Shown: one piece after another, positions 23,893-35,900 of the stretch
Layout of the letters: the number at the start of each line of letters is the position of its first letter
How positions within the stretch are numbered: position 1 is the stretch's first letter
Origin: Pipra filicauda
Lineage: Eukaryota; Chordata; Aves; Passeriformes; Pipridae
Direction: 5' to 3'
Length of the DNA stretch: 64,000 bases
Assembly: GCF_003945595.2 (NCBI RefSeq)
Contig: NW_024104522.1
Span: forward strand, 62,001 to 126,000
Notes under the pieces: model-generated
Told to the model about the DNA's origin: nothing
Database searches by the model: none
The model's input: only the letters and a program-made list of their open reading frames with translations
Made by a program: the position numbers and the translations under genes

Positions 23893-25033
23893 ATTTTGAA
23901 GACACTTCCCCATCAGGCAGTGTGCAGCTGCACTCCTTTGAAGGGGACTGGAGCTTAAAAAGAGCCTTAGGTTCAGAAAACTCAGCCCTTCTCCTGGGTG
24001 TAATGTGATCCTACACGGGGCTTGGCATTGTGGTCAGACTGTCATTTCTTCAAACAGAAATCTGCCCAGCCTCTGGAGAAAGGACGCATATGTTTCCTAT
24101 AACAAGACTGTACATTATTTTTTATACACATAGGAAGACTATAATATCTGAGAAGACTCATTACTTGCTAACCATTCATATCTACAATCCTCTGTGGAGT
24201 CACACAGGCCTGATCCGTTAACTGCCTCAGACACACGGAGAGCCAAAGCTCCGTCCGTGTCCGAGGGCAGGGAGCGGCGCGGTAGGACCGGCGGGTCAGG
24301 ATGCCAAGACCCCTCTCTGCTTCTCTGCCTGCCCTCAGCAGGAGCAGAGCAGTCCCCCAGGAACCTCAGCAACACTGCCAGCAGTTATTCACTGCCAGAG
24401 GGGAGAGCACAGCTGGGAGCAATGGTACGGGGTGCAAGGGTGCAAATAGCCCAGACACACCCCCTGTGCTGGCTGGCTACAGGAACACCAACGCCCAGGA
24501 ACCTTCAGGAGCTCTGCGTGACCTCCCTACCCCCAGGACGTGCAAAGGAGAGACAGTGTTTGGGGGGTGCAAACACCGAACGCTCCCCAAAACCCTGTTA
24601 GCAATTCCTCCCACAAACCAAGAAGGTGTGGTGGGTTCTGCCTGCTTGCAGCCCTCCCTGGGGTGTGAGGAGAACCGCTCTCCCAGCACACCTCGCCTTG
24701 CACGCTCAGCTGTGGAGGCAGCCCGGGGCTGAGGGGCTGGGGACGTGCCCCCTGCACTACCAGTAATTATTCCACTTTGATTCTTGCTCATCTCTGGCCC
24801 CTGAAATCAAGGCCAAACTCTGGAGCGTGTGTGGGGGGCGAGCAGATGGAAGCTGGGCCCAAACCGCCTTAACTGGTTCCCCAGAGCTGCCGCTCTGAGC
24901 AAGCCAGAACAGCGTCAGCTCCATCCCCGCGCTAATCGGGGGCAAACCGAGCGTGACCAACTGCACGCATGACAGCCTGGAAGCCAAGCATGGGAGGTCA
25001 GCACAGCCCCGCGGGGGAGACGAGGTGTCACCC

Positions 25034-25059
25034 AGCACCCTCAGCACCCTCAGCACCCA
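25034..25059. repeat. 9-bp tandem repeat (AGCACCCTC), about three copies
   Basis: Units at 25034-25042 and 25043-25051 are identical, and the third (25052-25059) ends differently. It is a short GC-rich simple repeat within a CpG-bearing patch. Confidence 0.85.
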
Positions 25060-25179
25060 CTGCCACAGAGCTCGCCTGGCGCGCCGAGACCCCCATCCCC
25101 ACAGGGGCAGCCTGGCAGGGCTCCCAGGGTCTCAGCTGCCCACCACCGAGACGGGCTGGTGCACGTTTTGGGCGTGCTG

Positions 25180-25570
25180 TCATTAACAAATGAGGCACGG
25201 CGCTTGATTAATTCCACAGGTTTCTTCCATTAGGAGCCACTACATCATTGCTACGTGAGAGCCTTCCTCCCCTCCGCGCTGACCTTCCTCCCACTGCTCG
25301 CCCATTTCCCTCGGCTGTGGAAGTTATTACAGACTGGTTATTTGAAAGACCTGGAAACCGGGGCAGCCGCTGCTTCCTTTCATCTCCAGCTCTGCTGCTC
25401 CTCACTCCTTGGCAGTTTGGAAGGATGGTGGAAGTAATTAATGGCTGGGGAGTGGAGGAGGAGGTGCTCCTAAGAGGGGAGTCAAAAATTCCTCTTGACA
25501 ATGACCACATGTCTGAGGCTCGGCTACTAGTTCACCTGACAGCAATAAGGGCCTAATAGTCATTAGTCAC
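25180..25570. promoter_or_regulatory. Candidate conserved non-coding element
   Basis: This unique block is rich in homeodomain-type words: TTGATTAATTCC (about 25204-25215), CCATTAGG, TTATTACAG, GTAATTAATGG (about 25434-25444) and CTAATAGTCATTAGTC (about 25552-25567). They are mixed with GC-rich, CpG-containing sequence. It lacks repeats and any convincing open frame (60-102 codons, no known domain). The look is that of a developmental enhancer or promoter-proximal element. This is inference from motif density only. Confidence 0.25.
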
Positions 25571-26454
25571 CACCAGAGACACGCTCCATGCACTTCTCCA
25601 TGATCGGTTTTTCCCATGATGAAGGCTGAAAATAAAACAGCATCAACCACCCTGATGCTTTCAACAAACTTTTGTCATCTTGCAGGGAAAGACTGGGGAA
25701 CTGATGGTTCAGAGAGCTTTGTCAGCATCCCTGACCAGAGGCAGGAAAGAATCTTCAAGCAGGGAAGTACAGAGATTAAAAAAGATTAAAACACTTCAAC
25801 TAAAATCCACCAGGAAATGAGACAGCTGGGAAGGGACAGAGGATACTGAGAATAGCCACTGGGAATTCAGGCTAATCGATATGGAAAGCCTGTGTGACCT
25901 GACTGCACGTGACTGCAGCTCCCAGTTTACTCCTCCTGTAAGAGACCCTCTGTCTCTCTTCCTCGGCAGTCTCTTCCATACCTCCCTGCCTTTAATTTCT
26001 CTCTGCACCTGATACTGGGTTATCTGAGGGCTTATATTCAAAGAACTTTGTTCCCGCAGGGCAAGATACAGGCATAAAAATACAGTGTTCATACCGTGGC
26101 CCAAACCTGAGGGGAGCTTGGCTCTGCAGTGGCGTTCAGGGCACAGAGGAGGGTCAGAGCCCAGGCCCTGCCTGCCAGCCCCACGCCTGCCCAGGGTGAG
26201 GTGCTGAGGCCCAGCAGCCCGTGTGCTGCTCTCCCTGTTGACTTTCCCACCCGCTCACACATGATAATATCTGAGGTTTTGGCTCAGAGTCACCTGCAAT
26301 TAGAACAAAATTGGCAACTTTCTGAGGTTAAACTCCAGATAAAATTGGTTGTGAATGAAAAATAAAAGAGAACGAGTGCTATGAAGTGGGAATGATACAT
26401 CTGAGAGTTGATCAGGATCTGGAAGAGCGGTGCAGGAATGCTGATGCTCCTCCG

Positions 26455-26690
26455 TGGAGGGCTGGCCGGTGCGTTTTGGAGGGAGTGCCCAGCCAAAGCA
26501 TTCCCATTCCGACCCGCGGGCAGGAAGGCAGCGCAGCCCCGGCTCCTGCCGGCCCCGGCTCCTGGCTCCGTGTCCTGCCTCGCTGTGCCGCAGCCACAGG
26601 GCCTGCAGGAGCCCAGGGCTCTGTGCCTGCCCCAGACCACCGACTGCGGCACAGACCCGGCCCCTGAGCCCCCCCCGGCCTGGGATCACC
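26455..26690. promoter_or_regulatory. GC-rich, CpG-bearing patch (weak CpG-island candidate)
   Basis: This stretch is GC-rich with a moderate number of CpGs, including CGACCCGCGGGC near 26512. It contains a duplicated CCCCGGCTCCTG (26537-26548 and 26553-26564). C-runs at 26657-26685 would give G-runs on the minus strand. CpG density is clearly lower than in the island at 20.7-21.07 kb. It may be a weak island or simply GC-rich DNA. Confidence 0.35.
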
Positions 26691-26924
26691 ACCCAGGGCT
26701 GCCGGCAAGAGCGAGTGGGCTCTGGCAGGGCTCTGCAGAGATGCCTGCCTGGGACCTGCCAGTCTGCCTTGTCCTGGAGCTGCTCCCCGGGCCAGCTGGA
26801 TTTGGGATTCCCAAAAGCCTTCTGGAGCAGAGCCTGCCACTTTGCTTTCCTGAGAACTCTTCAGTTTTTCTATTTTATAACCCAGCACCCTGCATCACCT
26901 CTCCCCCTGTACCCCTGCCAGACA

Positions 26925-27078
26925 AATTCATCCTGCCATTCCCATTTTTCAACAGGAAAACAGGGGCATAACAAATCACAGCAGTTGGCCCAGGGCCAGA
27001 CATAAGATCTGACCTATTGAATCCAGGTCACGCAGTTCTTCAACCAGGGTCTTAATTGCAGGATCATCAATTCCTCCA
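26925..27078 (-). mobile_element. MIR/CORE-SINE fragment (antisense)
   Basis: About 150 bp follow the reverse-complement order of an amniote MIR-type SINE. First comes a 'ccattttacagaggaaaactgaggca'-like part (CATTTTTCAACAGGAAAACA). Next is a 'gacttgcccagggtcacaca'-like part (GTTGGCCCAGGGCCAGACAT). Then comes 'attgaacccaggtctcctga...' (CTATTGAATCCAGGTCACGC) and a trailing 'ctctaaccactagaccatcctcc'-like part. This is the best SINE relic in the window because four separate blocks occur in the right order and spacing. Divergence is high, so it is ancient and immobile. Confidence 0.62.
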
Positions 27079-30024
27079 TCCACAGCTGTCCAAGGCAGAC
27101 TTTTCTCCCAGAAAAGAGAGTAAAAGACTCATTGGGCCCAGCTGCCTTTCATAAGTGTCATTGCCAAGCTTTTCTGCCCCATTTAAGAGGGCTCAGGCAT
27201 GGTTTATAAAATATCAGATGGAGAGCTCTGAGATAAAGCCCTTTCTTTCTGTAATGCTCAGTCCAGTACGTGATTTGGCTGCAGAGGAAAAGCACTGCTA
27301 TTTGGAAGAGTTCTCCTCTCTGCCCTGCCCGGGCATCAGTCACTGTAAGTGCTGTATCATTGAGAGAAGAGCGGATCATTTCGCCGGTGCAGCGGCCACG
27401 CTGGCTCAGAGGAGCCTGCACTCCCCAAGGACGGGGCTGGACCGGTGCCTGCTGCCATGCCCAACTTAAACCAGATGAGCTGTGTCAGCCCGGGGAAGGC
27501 AAATGCATGGTAGCTGCTCCAAGAGCCTCTCTGCCCCTAGATTTGTCACTGACTGCACTGTTATCTGCAAGGGGGCAGAATCTAATCAGAAACACATTTT
27601 TGAGTGAAGGACTGACCCCTGCAGAATCAGCAGGAATTTCTGAGGCGGGACAGCTGTGCAAGTGCCTTCCCATCTCTGCGAGGCAGAGTCGTGCCCGCTT
27701 GGGCTTCAGAGCTCCGAGCCCTCACGGAGGGCTGAGCAGCATTTCTTTCCATCTTAAACCCATGCACTGCCTTTGAAATACAGCTGTGGAGCACTGAGAT
27801 GTTTCAGAAGATGGCAACGAGTCAGAGAGAATCAGTTGAAAGAATCAAAGACTCCAATAAGAACCCTTCCCTATCCCAGCATTTCACCCTGGTATTTATA
27901 CAGAGTGTTTGGCCACTCGATGCTTGTCTTTCAGAAAAGCACCTCCTCTTGATGTGAAGAAGCAAGAAACACAAAAACATACACATAACCTTGTTCTAAT
28001 GATTAATTATTCTCACTGGTGAAAAGGGGAAAAAAGTGCCCAATATTAAAATTACTTGGCTTCAACTTTCAGCCAATTTCTTGTTCTGCCTCTCCACTCT
28101 GATTAAACAGCCTTTAGTTCTTGGTATTTTTCCTCTGAAGTGTTGCTCATCCAACTGTAGCCAAGTCACCTCTCAGACTTTGTTTTGGTAAGCCAGATGG
28201 ACTGAGCTGTTTAAATATTTCACACTGTTCAGCTTGAAAAACTGTTCGTGATCTTCCTTGTACCCTGATCTTCCCCCACCTCCCTTTTTAAAAGGGGTAT
28301 GGAGCAGGTCCCAGTATCACTCCCACCACTGTAACCCAGTGCCAAATCTCCTCCTCACTGTTCCATGCTGGTCCCTTTTCAGAGCCTGAGTGGAACCCCC
28401 AGGCCATTCCAGGACACAGTTCCCACTCCAAAACTATTCTTGTGGAGGTAAGAACGCTCTTTGGGGTCAGGTATACAAGAGTTCTGGAAACTCTGTGCTT
28501 GGTCTGCAATGGAAGCAATAGAAGATGTTCTACAGAAGCTACTAACAGGCTCAAAATGTAATTAGTTTCCTGCAGAACATTTTATTAATACCCCTTGAAC
28601 AGCCACATTCTCAAAAAGGCTGGCTCAGTAATCCTAATGAACACGTCCATTTTGCAGGAATTTGAGGTCACTATGGGATCAGGGAGCAGGTCAGCTGAGC
28701 ATAAGTTTTTCCTTCTTATTTTGCAAGTAAGGGCAGGCCTCACAATTCTCTTGCATACATAAATCCCATAAGTGCCTATGTACCCTGTACATGGGATTAA
28801 GACCTTTTCGAGGTGAGAAGTTGTAGCCACAGTGATACGGTTGGAAACCTGAGTCTTCACCTGGCATTGGAACAACTTAGTCACAAATTCCTGCTCTTGA
28901 CAGCTGGCACTCTGCTAAAATGCAAGTGGAATATTTTCAAAAGCACTCCCAAAACTTAAATCTTCTATCTTAATATTTAAAATAAGAAACAGCCCTTCCA
29001 AAACACTTGGCACCTAGCAGTGCCCTTTGAAAATCACCATGGTCACGTCTGTGCTTACTTTATAACATCTGGCAGCTCTGTCCTGCCCGACTGCTGGGTG
29101 ACAACCCCTGGGACTTTTCGGCAGCCACCACAGCATTTGCTCCTTTCTGTCCCAAGGCTCAGCTGCTGCATTCAAGACCCTGAACAGCAGAGCACCTTGC
29201 TGCTCTTCATGGTTACTGGGAAACACCTCAAAATGCAAACCAAACATATCCTAAGGGCTCAGATGCCAGAAGGAAGATTATATTTTTAAACTCCTGCTGT
29301 GCACGCCTGGCTCACTGAGGGGTTTGCAGTGATGTGATGGCTGCAGAGCCCTCTGCAGCTGGGCAGGAGCACAGCCCCACACCTGTAACACACCCAGGAG
29401 GGCCGAGCAGTGCCACTGCAGGCAAACGCCCGTGCCAAGATAAGGAGCAACACACTGCTGCAATGAGCTGGGTTCCTCTCATTCTTTCGCCTTCCCCATG
29501 TTTGGCACGAGTCCAAATCCTCTCTGCTTTCCACCCACCCATCATACATATTCTGCTAAATATCCTGTCCTCTTGTCGTTTTGGCAAAAAATAAACTATG
29601 CACGAGAAAGAATTATGCCTGTGAGGCTCTCATAAAAAAATTCCTGTGAACGATAAATCAAAACAAAATAATAATTATCACCAGCCACGGGACCACATTT
29701 ATGTTTCTCATATTTTCCTCTTACTTTTCATAGATTATCAAGTCTACACAAGAGCAAGAGCCAGATTTTCTTAAAGATGTTGATACACCAGTAAAGCTCA
29801 CCTTGTCTACAAGAAGAATTCTCTCTGTTATTTACAGAGAGGTTTAAAATTTTCTCTTAGAATTATAAATGGTACATTTCTGTCCTGGAAACAAGATGCC
29901 TTGTTTTTTCCTATGGCTGCATAAGTCTTCCACAGTCCCCGTGCTACCTTCTGACTTGCATTTAATAAATAATGAGTCCTTATAAAGTGATTTTTCTTCT
30001 TAAGACTCTCAAAGGCATTGAGCA

Positions 30025-30092
30025 CACACATATTTGTAGATGGGCAAACTGAGGCACAAGGGCCTTGCCCAAATTCCCAGAATGGCTGGGTG
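30025..30092 (-). mobile_element. MIR-like SINE core fragment (antisense)
   Basis: GTAGATGGGCAAACTGAGGC followed by a GGGCCTTGCCCAAATTCCCA-like block matches the reverse complement of the MIR core ('cagatggggaaactgaggcacagagaggttaagtgacttgcccaaggtcacacagc'), with the middle shortened. Only about 65 bp are recognisable. It lies some 300 bp upstream of a CR1-like fragment. Confidence 0.5.
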
Positions 30093-30384
30093 GAGGCATC
30101 AGCCTCCCCCACGCCTGCTGTGGCCCAGCAGGTGTGTGGCCTTCCCTGGGCAGCACTGGCACAGAGTCCAGCTCCAGCTGCAGGGCATTGCCCCTGGCTC
30201 AGCGAGCACAGGGAGATCCACCCACCCTGCAGGAGCAGTGCCCAGCTCAGGGCTGGGGAACACGACTGGGGCTGAGATGGGAGTTTCTCCCCTGAGGAGA
30301 GCATTGGGCTGTATGAAGAGGGGGAGGGCAGCGAGAGCACCTCTCCTGCCTGCTGGCCACGTGCTGCCTGGTTTTTGGAGGCTG

Positions 30385-30505
30385 GGTTCAGTGTGACATG
30401 GACCGACTGGACAGAGTGCAGAGGGAAACGTTGGCTAAGGAAATGTTGAAGAAATCAGCATGGTTCAGTCTAGAAAAGAGAAGGAAAAGCCCAAGAGCAG
30501 ATGCA
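30385..30505 (+). mobile_element. CR1-like LINE 3' fragment, degraded
   Basis: The block begins GACCGACTGGACAGAGTGCA and continues to GGTTCAGTCTAGAAAAGAGA. It follows the order of the CR1 segment near the end of ORF2 ('ctggaaagggtccagagaagggcaacaaagatgatt...ctgttcagcctggagaaaagaaggct'). An AATTAATATATGAAA stretch then stands where CR1 often reads 'aaatatctgaaa'. CR1 is the dominant LINE of birds and reptiles and encodes an APE-type endonuclease and reverse transcriptase. This copy is far too short and mutated to code. The identification is by eye. Confidence 0.5.
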
Positions 30506-30639
30506 ATTAATATATGAAACCCCACCAAAATAAATGTCTATGGGACTTCTTCTAACAGCTCTCAGACAACTCTCCAGCCTTTGTGTCAGCCCCTGTCAGC
30601 TCATTCCCTCTCCAACAGGCATCGGGAGCTGTGCCTTGG

Positions 30640-30830
30640 TGTGCTCTTAAAACAGCAATTAGGCTCATTAGTGAGCAATTAATACCATGACTTATCAGCC
30701 AAGTTCAGAAGATTTTTTAAAATTAGTTTGAAAATACATTTCCCCACAGGAAAAATACCATTTGCTGGGTAGCCGCATTCCTGGAACTTAACTGCACCTT
30801 TTGCTGAGTAAAAGCCAAATAATAACCCCC
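30640..30830. promoter_or_regulatory. Candidate homeodomain-site cluster
   Basis: Four ATTA/TAAT-type cores fall within about 75 bp: GCAATTAGG, CTCATTAGTG, GCAATTAATACC and AAAATTAGTTTG, all between 30655 and 30730. Unique sequence with a CCGCATTCC-type TEAD-like word follows near 30772. There is no open frame of note. This is consistent with an enhancer but unproven; AT-rich DNA makes such cores frequent. Confidence 0.2.
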
Positions 30831-32814
30831 CACGTGTAATTCCTAACCAAATCTGCTGAGAAGGGGCACTGAAATATTTTTTTCATGAGCTCTTACTGTC
30901 AGGATTAAGTAGGAAATGATGGCAATGCTTTTGTGTTAATACCTCAGCTTTGGTGTCAGTACATTAGCTGTGCCAGTGTCAAACCAAATCCTACTGCCAA
31001 GTGATGCCCAGGCGGCTGCCCCGTGGGTGAGCAGCCAGCACAGCTGCACAGGAGGAACCCCACTCCCCACACAAGCCAAAGGAGTTAATGTGCAGCAGCA
31101 CAGGCAACAAAAGGCAATCCAAGGCACTGGGGATTTACAGGAGGAACAGCACGGATCCAGGCTGTGGCTGGGCTCCTCTGCCCAGCTTGCCCTGTGAAAC
31201 GGAGTGTGGTGCAGGCACTGGAGACCACAGGGACACAAAGCCGAGGCTCAGAACAGACAGCACCTCCAGTGCCATGGTGTGTTGCTTGGGTGAGCTCAGC
31301 ACTGCAGACAAGCTCGTAAACCCTGAGATTTATCACGCTAATGCAACCAGATCCCATCCAAACCCCCGGTGGTTTCACATCCCCACTCTCAGTGTCCCTG
31401 CAGCATGTTCTCCTGCTCATCCAGTGTGCAGCTATCACAGTTTGGTCCCCTGGCAGACACTAAAGTCTTACTTATACTGGGTGTCCACTGAAGTCCTGAG
31501 GAGAAAACCAAGCCCTCTGGAAGCACTCCTGGAGGATGGCAAATCATGCACAGGGTGAACTGCTACAGCAGGAGCTGAGGAAGGGAATGTGCTACTCAGC
31601 TCTGTGATGGCCTGAAGGTTTAGCGTCTACTAGATTTTTGAAGATGAGATGTTTGGGAGGAAGGAAGCAAAGGGTGACATGTTAGCAATGGATTTTTTAT
31701 CCCTGAGTAGCTTCCTCTTACAGAGATCTGTTCTGAGGAAGTCCAGGACTCTCCCTCCTGGTTTCCTGACCATGTACCCGGCTTTGCCAAGGTGTCTGGA
31801 GAGCTTGTTCTCTGCCTCCCTGCTCTCTCTGATGGCAGTAACTCATCCCCAATCAGCTGATGTGGAAGAAACTTCATAAATGAAATTTCAATATGCTCTG
31901 GCTCCTTAAATTTTCCACAGAAGTTGGGGCCAAATACTGCTTGTATGAGTTTACCCAAACACTTCGAAGACAGGAAAAGCAAACACCGAGACAGAATAAA
32001 CTTTCCTGGCTGCTCACAGAAACAAATGAGTTGCAGATTGGGAGCTTCTTTTCCATTAATATCTTTGTAGACCAGCATGGCTGAGAAAAAGGGTGTCTGC
32101 ACAGATGTACATTGCTAACATGGGGCCCACAGCTGGTCCATACAACTATTTCATGGAATATCCTAAAGCTCTTCTACCCCATTAGGGTGTTAGTATCTAA
32201 GAAGGGAGGATGCTGCTGCTATAACAAGCAGCATTGTGGTTAAAAAAAAAAGCCATAATATTGTTTCCTTTAAGACAACCAGGAATACAATGCAAAATAG
32301 GGCAAGCACAGGAATGATAAACAGAGGTTGTCTGTAAAAACCAACAGCCTGAGAGTTGTGAGAACAGCCAGTGGGACACTGAGTTGGGATCCCAGTGTTA
32401 TCACTGGAGATAATCTGATACCACTTGGCAGCATGGGGTGTTTCTGAAGCACAGAGGGAGCAGGGTGTGCTGGGTCAAAATATGTTTGGAGGGTCTGAGA
32501 TTTTAAGACCAGGCTGACATCTTATGGCACTTGGGCCAAAGAGCTGTGAGTTCTCCACCCATCCGTCCCTGGCAGGGCGTCGGGGGAAGGCTGCGGAGCA
32601 CTTGTACCTGTGAGCCTGTTAGTTTTATTTTCATAACTACAGTCTCCCAAATATAAAAGCCAAACAAGCACATCACAGGCCTGGCAACATGAGCCACAAT
32701 CTTGGAATGTGACTGCATGGTAATGTCGAGGGCAAATTTCTAAACCCTCCCCACCCTTCCCTGAGAAATGCAAAGACACGGGCTATTAAATAATCTCTTC
32801 ATTTTAGTAATTTC

Positions 32815-32885
32815 GTTGCTGTTTGTACAATGCTTTGAACGTGCAGGGTGCCACAGCACAGAAATGCTAAGTACTGGGTTATTTA
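32815..32885 (+). mobile_element. Possible MIR/L2-type 3' end
   Basis: The segment GTTTGTACAATGCTTTGAAC, then a GTGC-rich middle, then GAAATGCTAAGTACTGGGTT, resembles the 3' ends shared by old amniote SINE/LINE families ('tgtaaagcgctttgaa...tataaatgctaagtattatta'). It is followed after about 50 bp by an AT-rich stretch with ATAATAATTAATCATCATC. The similarity is limited to about 70 bp. Confidence 0.35.
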
Positions 32886-32958
32886 GCTGCAAAGCCTGTG
32901 ATAATCCCTCATTATGAAATAATAATTAATCATCATCATTTTATTCAAGAGCTCCTCA

Positions 32959-32979
32959 CCCCTACCCCCACCCAAGCCC
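32959..32979 (-). other. Compact G-quadruplex motif (minus strand)
   Basis: CCCC, CCCCC, CCC and CCC runs with spacers TA, A and AAG give a minus-strand G-quadruplex motif with loops of 3, 1 and 2. This is the tightest such motif in the window. The plus strand would form the complementary i-motif. No promoter or transcript is recognised beside it. Confidence 0.8.
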
Positions 32980-35900
32980 TACAGGCACTGACCAAACTCT
33001 CTCCCGGAGCACGTCCGGGCAGGGCAGGTTGGGCCTGGATGCAAAGTTCAGGTATGAACTCTTCCAGAGTTCAGGGCTGTGCCTCCCTGTGTGTCTCACC
33101 CAGCCAGGGACAACACTTCCTAATCTCCAGCTGAGGATCAAAGATGCAGATCCACCCAGCCCAACCATTCCCAGCATTCTTACTAGTCCAGAGAGGGCAA
33201 TTGAGACATTCAAAGGGTAACTGAGGACTTCAGGAGATTGCATCTGAAGGAGCTCTCTCTTTCCTTGAGGATCAGAGTTCCTAACTCAGCCACCTCTGTT
33301 GTATGTGTAAAGATGTGGCAGATCCTCTGGGCCTCCCTCTCTGGGGGCAAGGAATGTCCTGTTCTGAGTGACTGCCCAGAGCAAGGTGAAGGGCACCTGG
33401 GAGGCTGTTTGCTTTCAGAGCCGTCTGTATTAAAAGCAATTTGGCATTTAGAATATCACAAAATAGTACAAAACCTTAGTGATGGCTCTGCCAGAACAGA
33501 GTCTGGACACGTGAGAAGCCAGAGGGGATACACTACAGCAACACTGGCACCTTGAATTGGTCCCCAGCCACCTTCCCCAGCCATAAAGCCTCAGCACTCA
33601 CAGCCTGGGCGGGCACTCCTGAACTGCAGAGGTAACAGGCAGGGCTTGGTCAGCACAGGAAAGGTGCAGGTCTCTCCTCCTGCCCAGCAGCTGGCAGGGC
33701 AGACACAAGTGCCTACTGTGAGCGTGAGACCTCTGCCCTCATCCCACCCCCTAAGAGACCCTCAGTTCTCACCAGACATGGAGATGTCACAGAGCTGCTC
33801 TGCTTTGTACAAGATGTTGTTTCAGAGCAGATGTGGATGTTCATGTGCCAGCTGAGTGGAGATGTACATTCCTACACAGGTTTGAAGATTTGTGTCTTAA
33901 ATCATCTTTAACTTGCACAACACAACCTCCACAGCATTACAGACATCCCTGCAGCCAGCAGGTCTCTCACCAGCCCTGGTCATCCTGGAAAACCACCTCT
34001 CAGCCTTCTCCCAAAACTCTGCCAAAGAGTTGTCTGCAGCTGCTCCTACCTACTTTAAAGTGAAAAACATTGTGAGATGGTTCATATTCCATCATGCTGT
34101 CTGGAGAGAACATAAAATTCATGTCCTAGATACCAAAACCAAGGACAATCTTAGGGTGAGCAAAGTTATTTCTGACTGACAAACGAACGTCAGCAAAGTT
34201 TCTTGTGCACCCTCCCAAGTGAGCAGCACTCCCTGAAGCTGCTAGTTTAGCAATTTGTCATTAAATTGATCAGTAAAAGGAATGACTGGGTGGGGATGGC
34301 TGCTATGAAGGGTCATTTAAACAAACACTACTGCTAATCCTTTGGTATGAGAAGGGCATGCTTTAAGAATTGATTTTCCTAGTTAAGCTCATCTTTTGTA
34401 ACTGTGCTTCCAACTTTGTAATCAGACAACTGAACTCTTTTTGATGCAAATTAAATATATGTTAAAATTTTAGGCCAGCTCAGTGTTTACCATGGAATCA
34501 CTGCCCTTTCCTGAAGGCAGCAAACCTAAACAAATCAGCATTGCTGCCATGCCCCTTGTGCAGCTGAGCTGGGAATGGTGTGGGCACTGGTGTCAGGCAG
34601 TGCCAGGCAAAGGGACACTCACCCCCCCAGCACATGTCACACACCATTCCTGGCATGGAGCACACGACAGCAGAGCAACCAACCGATCCAGCAATGTACC
34701 CTGGTCAGCACCTCTGTTCTGTGGAACATTACAGGGAGTTCCTCATGATACTGAGAGAGAAATACTAACAAAAATCTGTGTGGGTGCATTCCACAGCCCG
34801 AAACCACTGCAAAGACAGAATACAAAAAGCATTTTTAAGAGAGAGGGATTTGGGGAGGTTTAGGAAGTATCCTGGAAAGATATATTCTTGTGCTTTTAGC
34901 TCAACAAGCTTTTTACTATTCTTTTCCAATAGCCTAGAAGAAAATACAATACCAGCATTGGGAAAAAATCCAGAAAACACTGGCAGCGAGTTGGATTAGC
35001 TTTTCACTCTTGCAGAAGAAAGCATCCTGAAATTCAGGTTATTTAAGCTCCAAGTAGTTCAATTAATATGAGAGATAAGACATTAATTTCTAATTGTAAG
35101 TGATATTCACAACTGGAACTGAGGTGGCTTCTCCACCACTCACACTGTTAAAACACAGAAGAGGAGATCCTCCTGCAGCAGAGCAGGGGAGCTGTTACAT
35201 TTCCATAGATATTGTTGGACATCTTGCCAGAGCTGAAGATCTTTGGTCTGCAGTTACAAAGCAGGCCTCTGCCCCTAAAATCTCTCTAATTAAATTAGAC
35301 CGAGGTCAAAGCTTGTTGAGTGTTACACTGGATTTAATCCAGAGCAAAGCCATGAACCTGTTCAATATGCAGTAGGTTTACACCAGCATAAGTAAGAATA
35401 TACTTTTGAACCCTAATATTTAGATTTTGACTGTCTCATAGGAAAACTGAAATATCTAAACCAGTCAGACAGACTTCTTTTCAGGGAGCTGATTAGTAAG
35501 GATAAGACGCTTTCCTGCCAGGACTCTTGCTCCTTCTCTTTGCTCTTCAGCAGGTTTCCATTCAAATCAGGTTGTTTGCCTCTTGGCCATGGATATTTCT
35601 GCAAAGAAGGACTTTCAGAAGGGCTGACATTTCCAAAGTGCTTGGAGGGACAAGTCTGACTGTGCTGTTCTGTAGCCATGACACAGTATCAGATACTGGC
35701 CCAGAGGGAAGGTTTTTCTGCTGAAAAAGGAGCTAGAAATGGATCCCTTTACTTATGTCACAGCTTCTTGACAGTAAAGATGAAGAAATGGGTTACAGAG
35801 GCACCTGGGGAAGAATGGCTTCCCCACAAGGCTTTCCTCCAGTTGAGACTGGCAGTGGGTCACTGAGGAAATTTTCCAAATTTCCACTGAGCAAAGTTTC

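Larger units (their letters stand above)
21417..26924. other. Non-coding stretch, no gene recognised
   Basis: No exon or RNA gene was recognised in this 5.5 kb. The main content is listed separately: a 44-bp duplication, a TTAATTAA cluster, a MIR-like core and a candidate regulatory block. GC-rich, CpG-bearing patches occur at 24200-24300 and 24800-25170. An open frame of 187 codons at 26408-26971 (+) lies over a GC-rich patch and shows no known domain. A short minisatellite of unit AGCACCCTC (about 3 copies) is at 25034-25059. Nothing else is supported. Confidence 0.6.

Noticed and set aside
26408..26971. 187-codon plus-strand frame over a GC-rich patch
   Set aside because: Three overlapping frames are open on the two strands, a sign of composition rather than coding.
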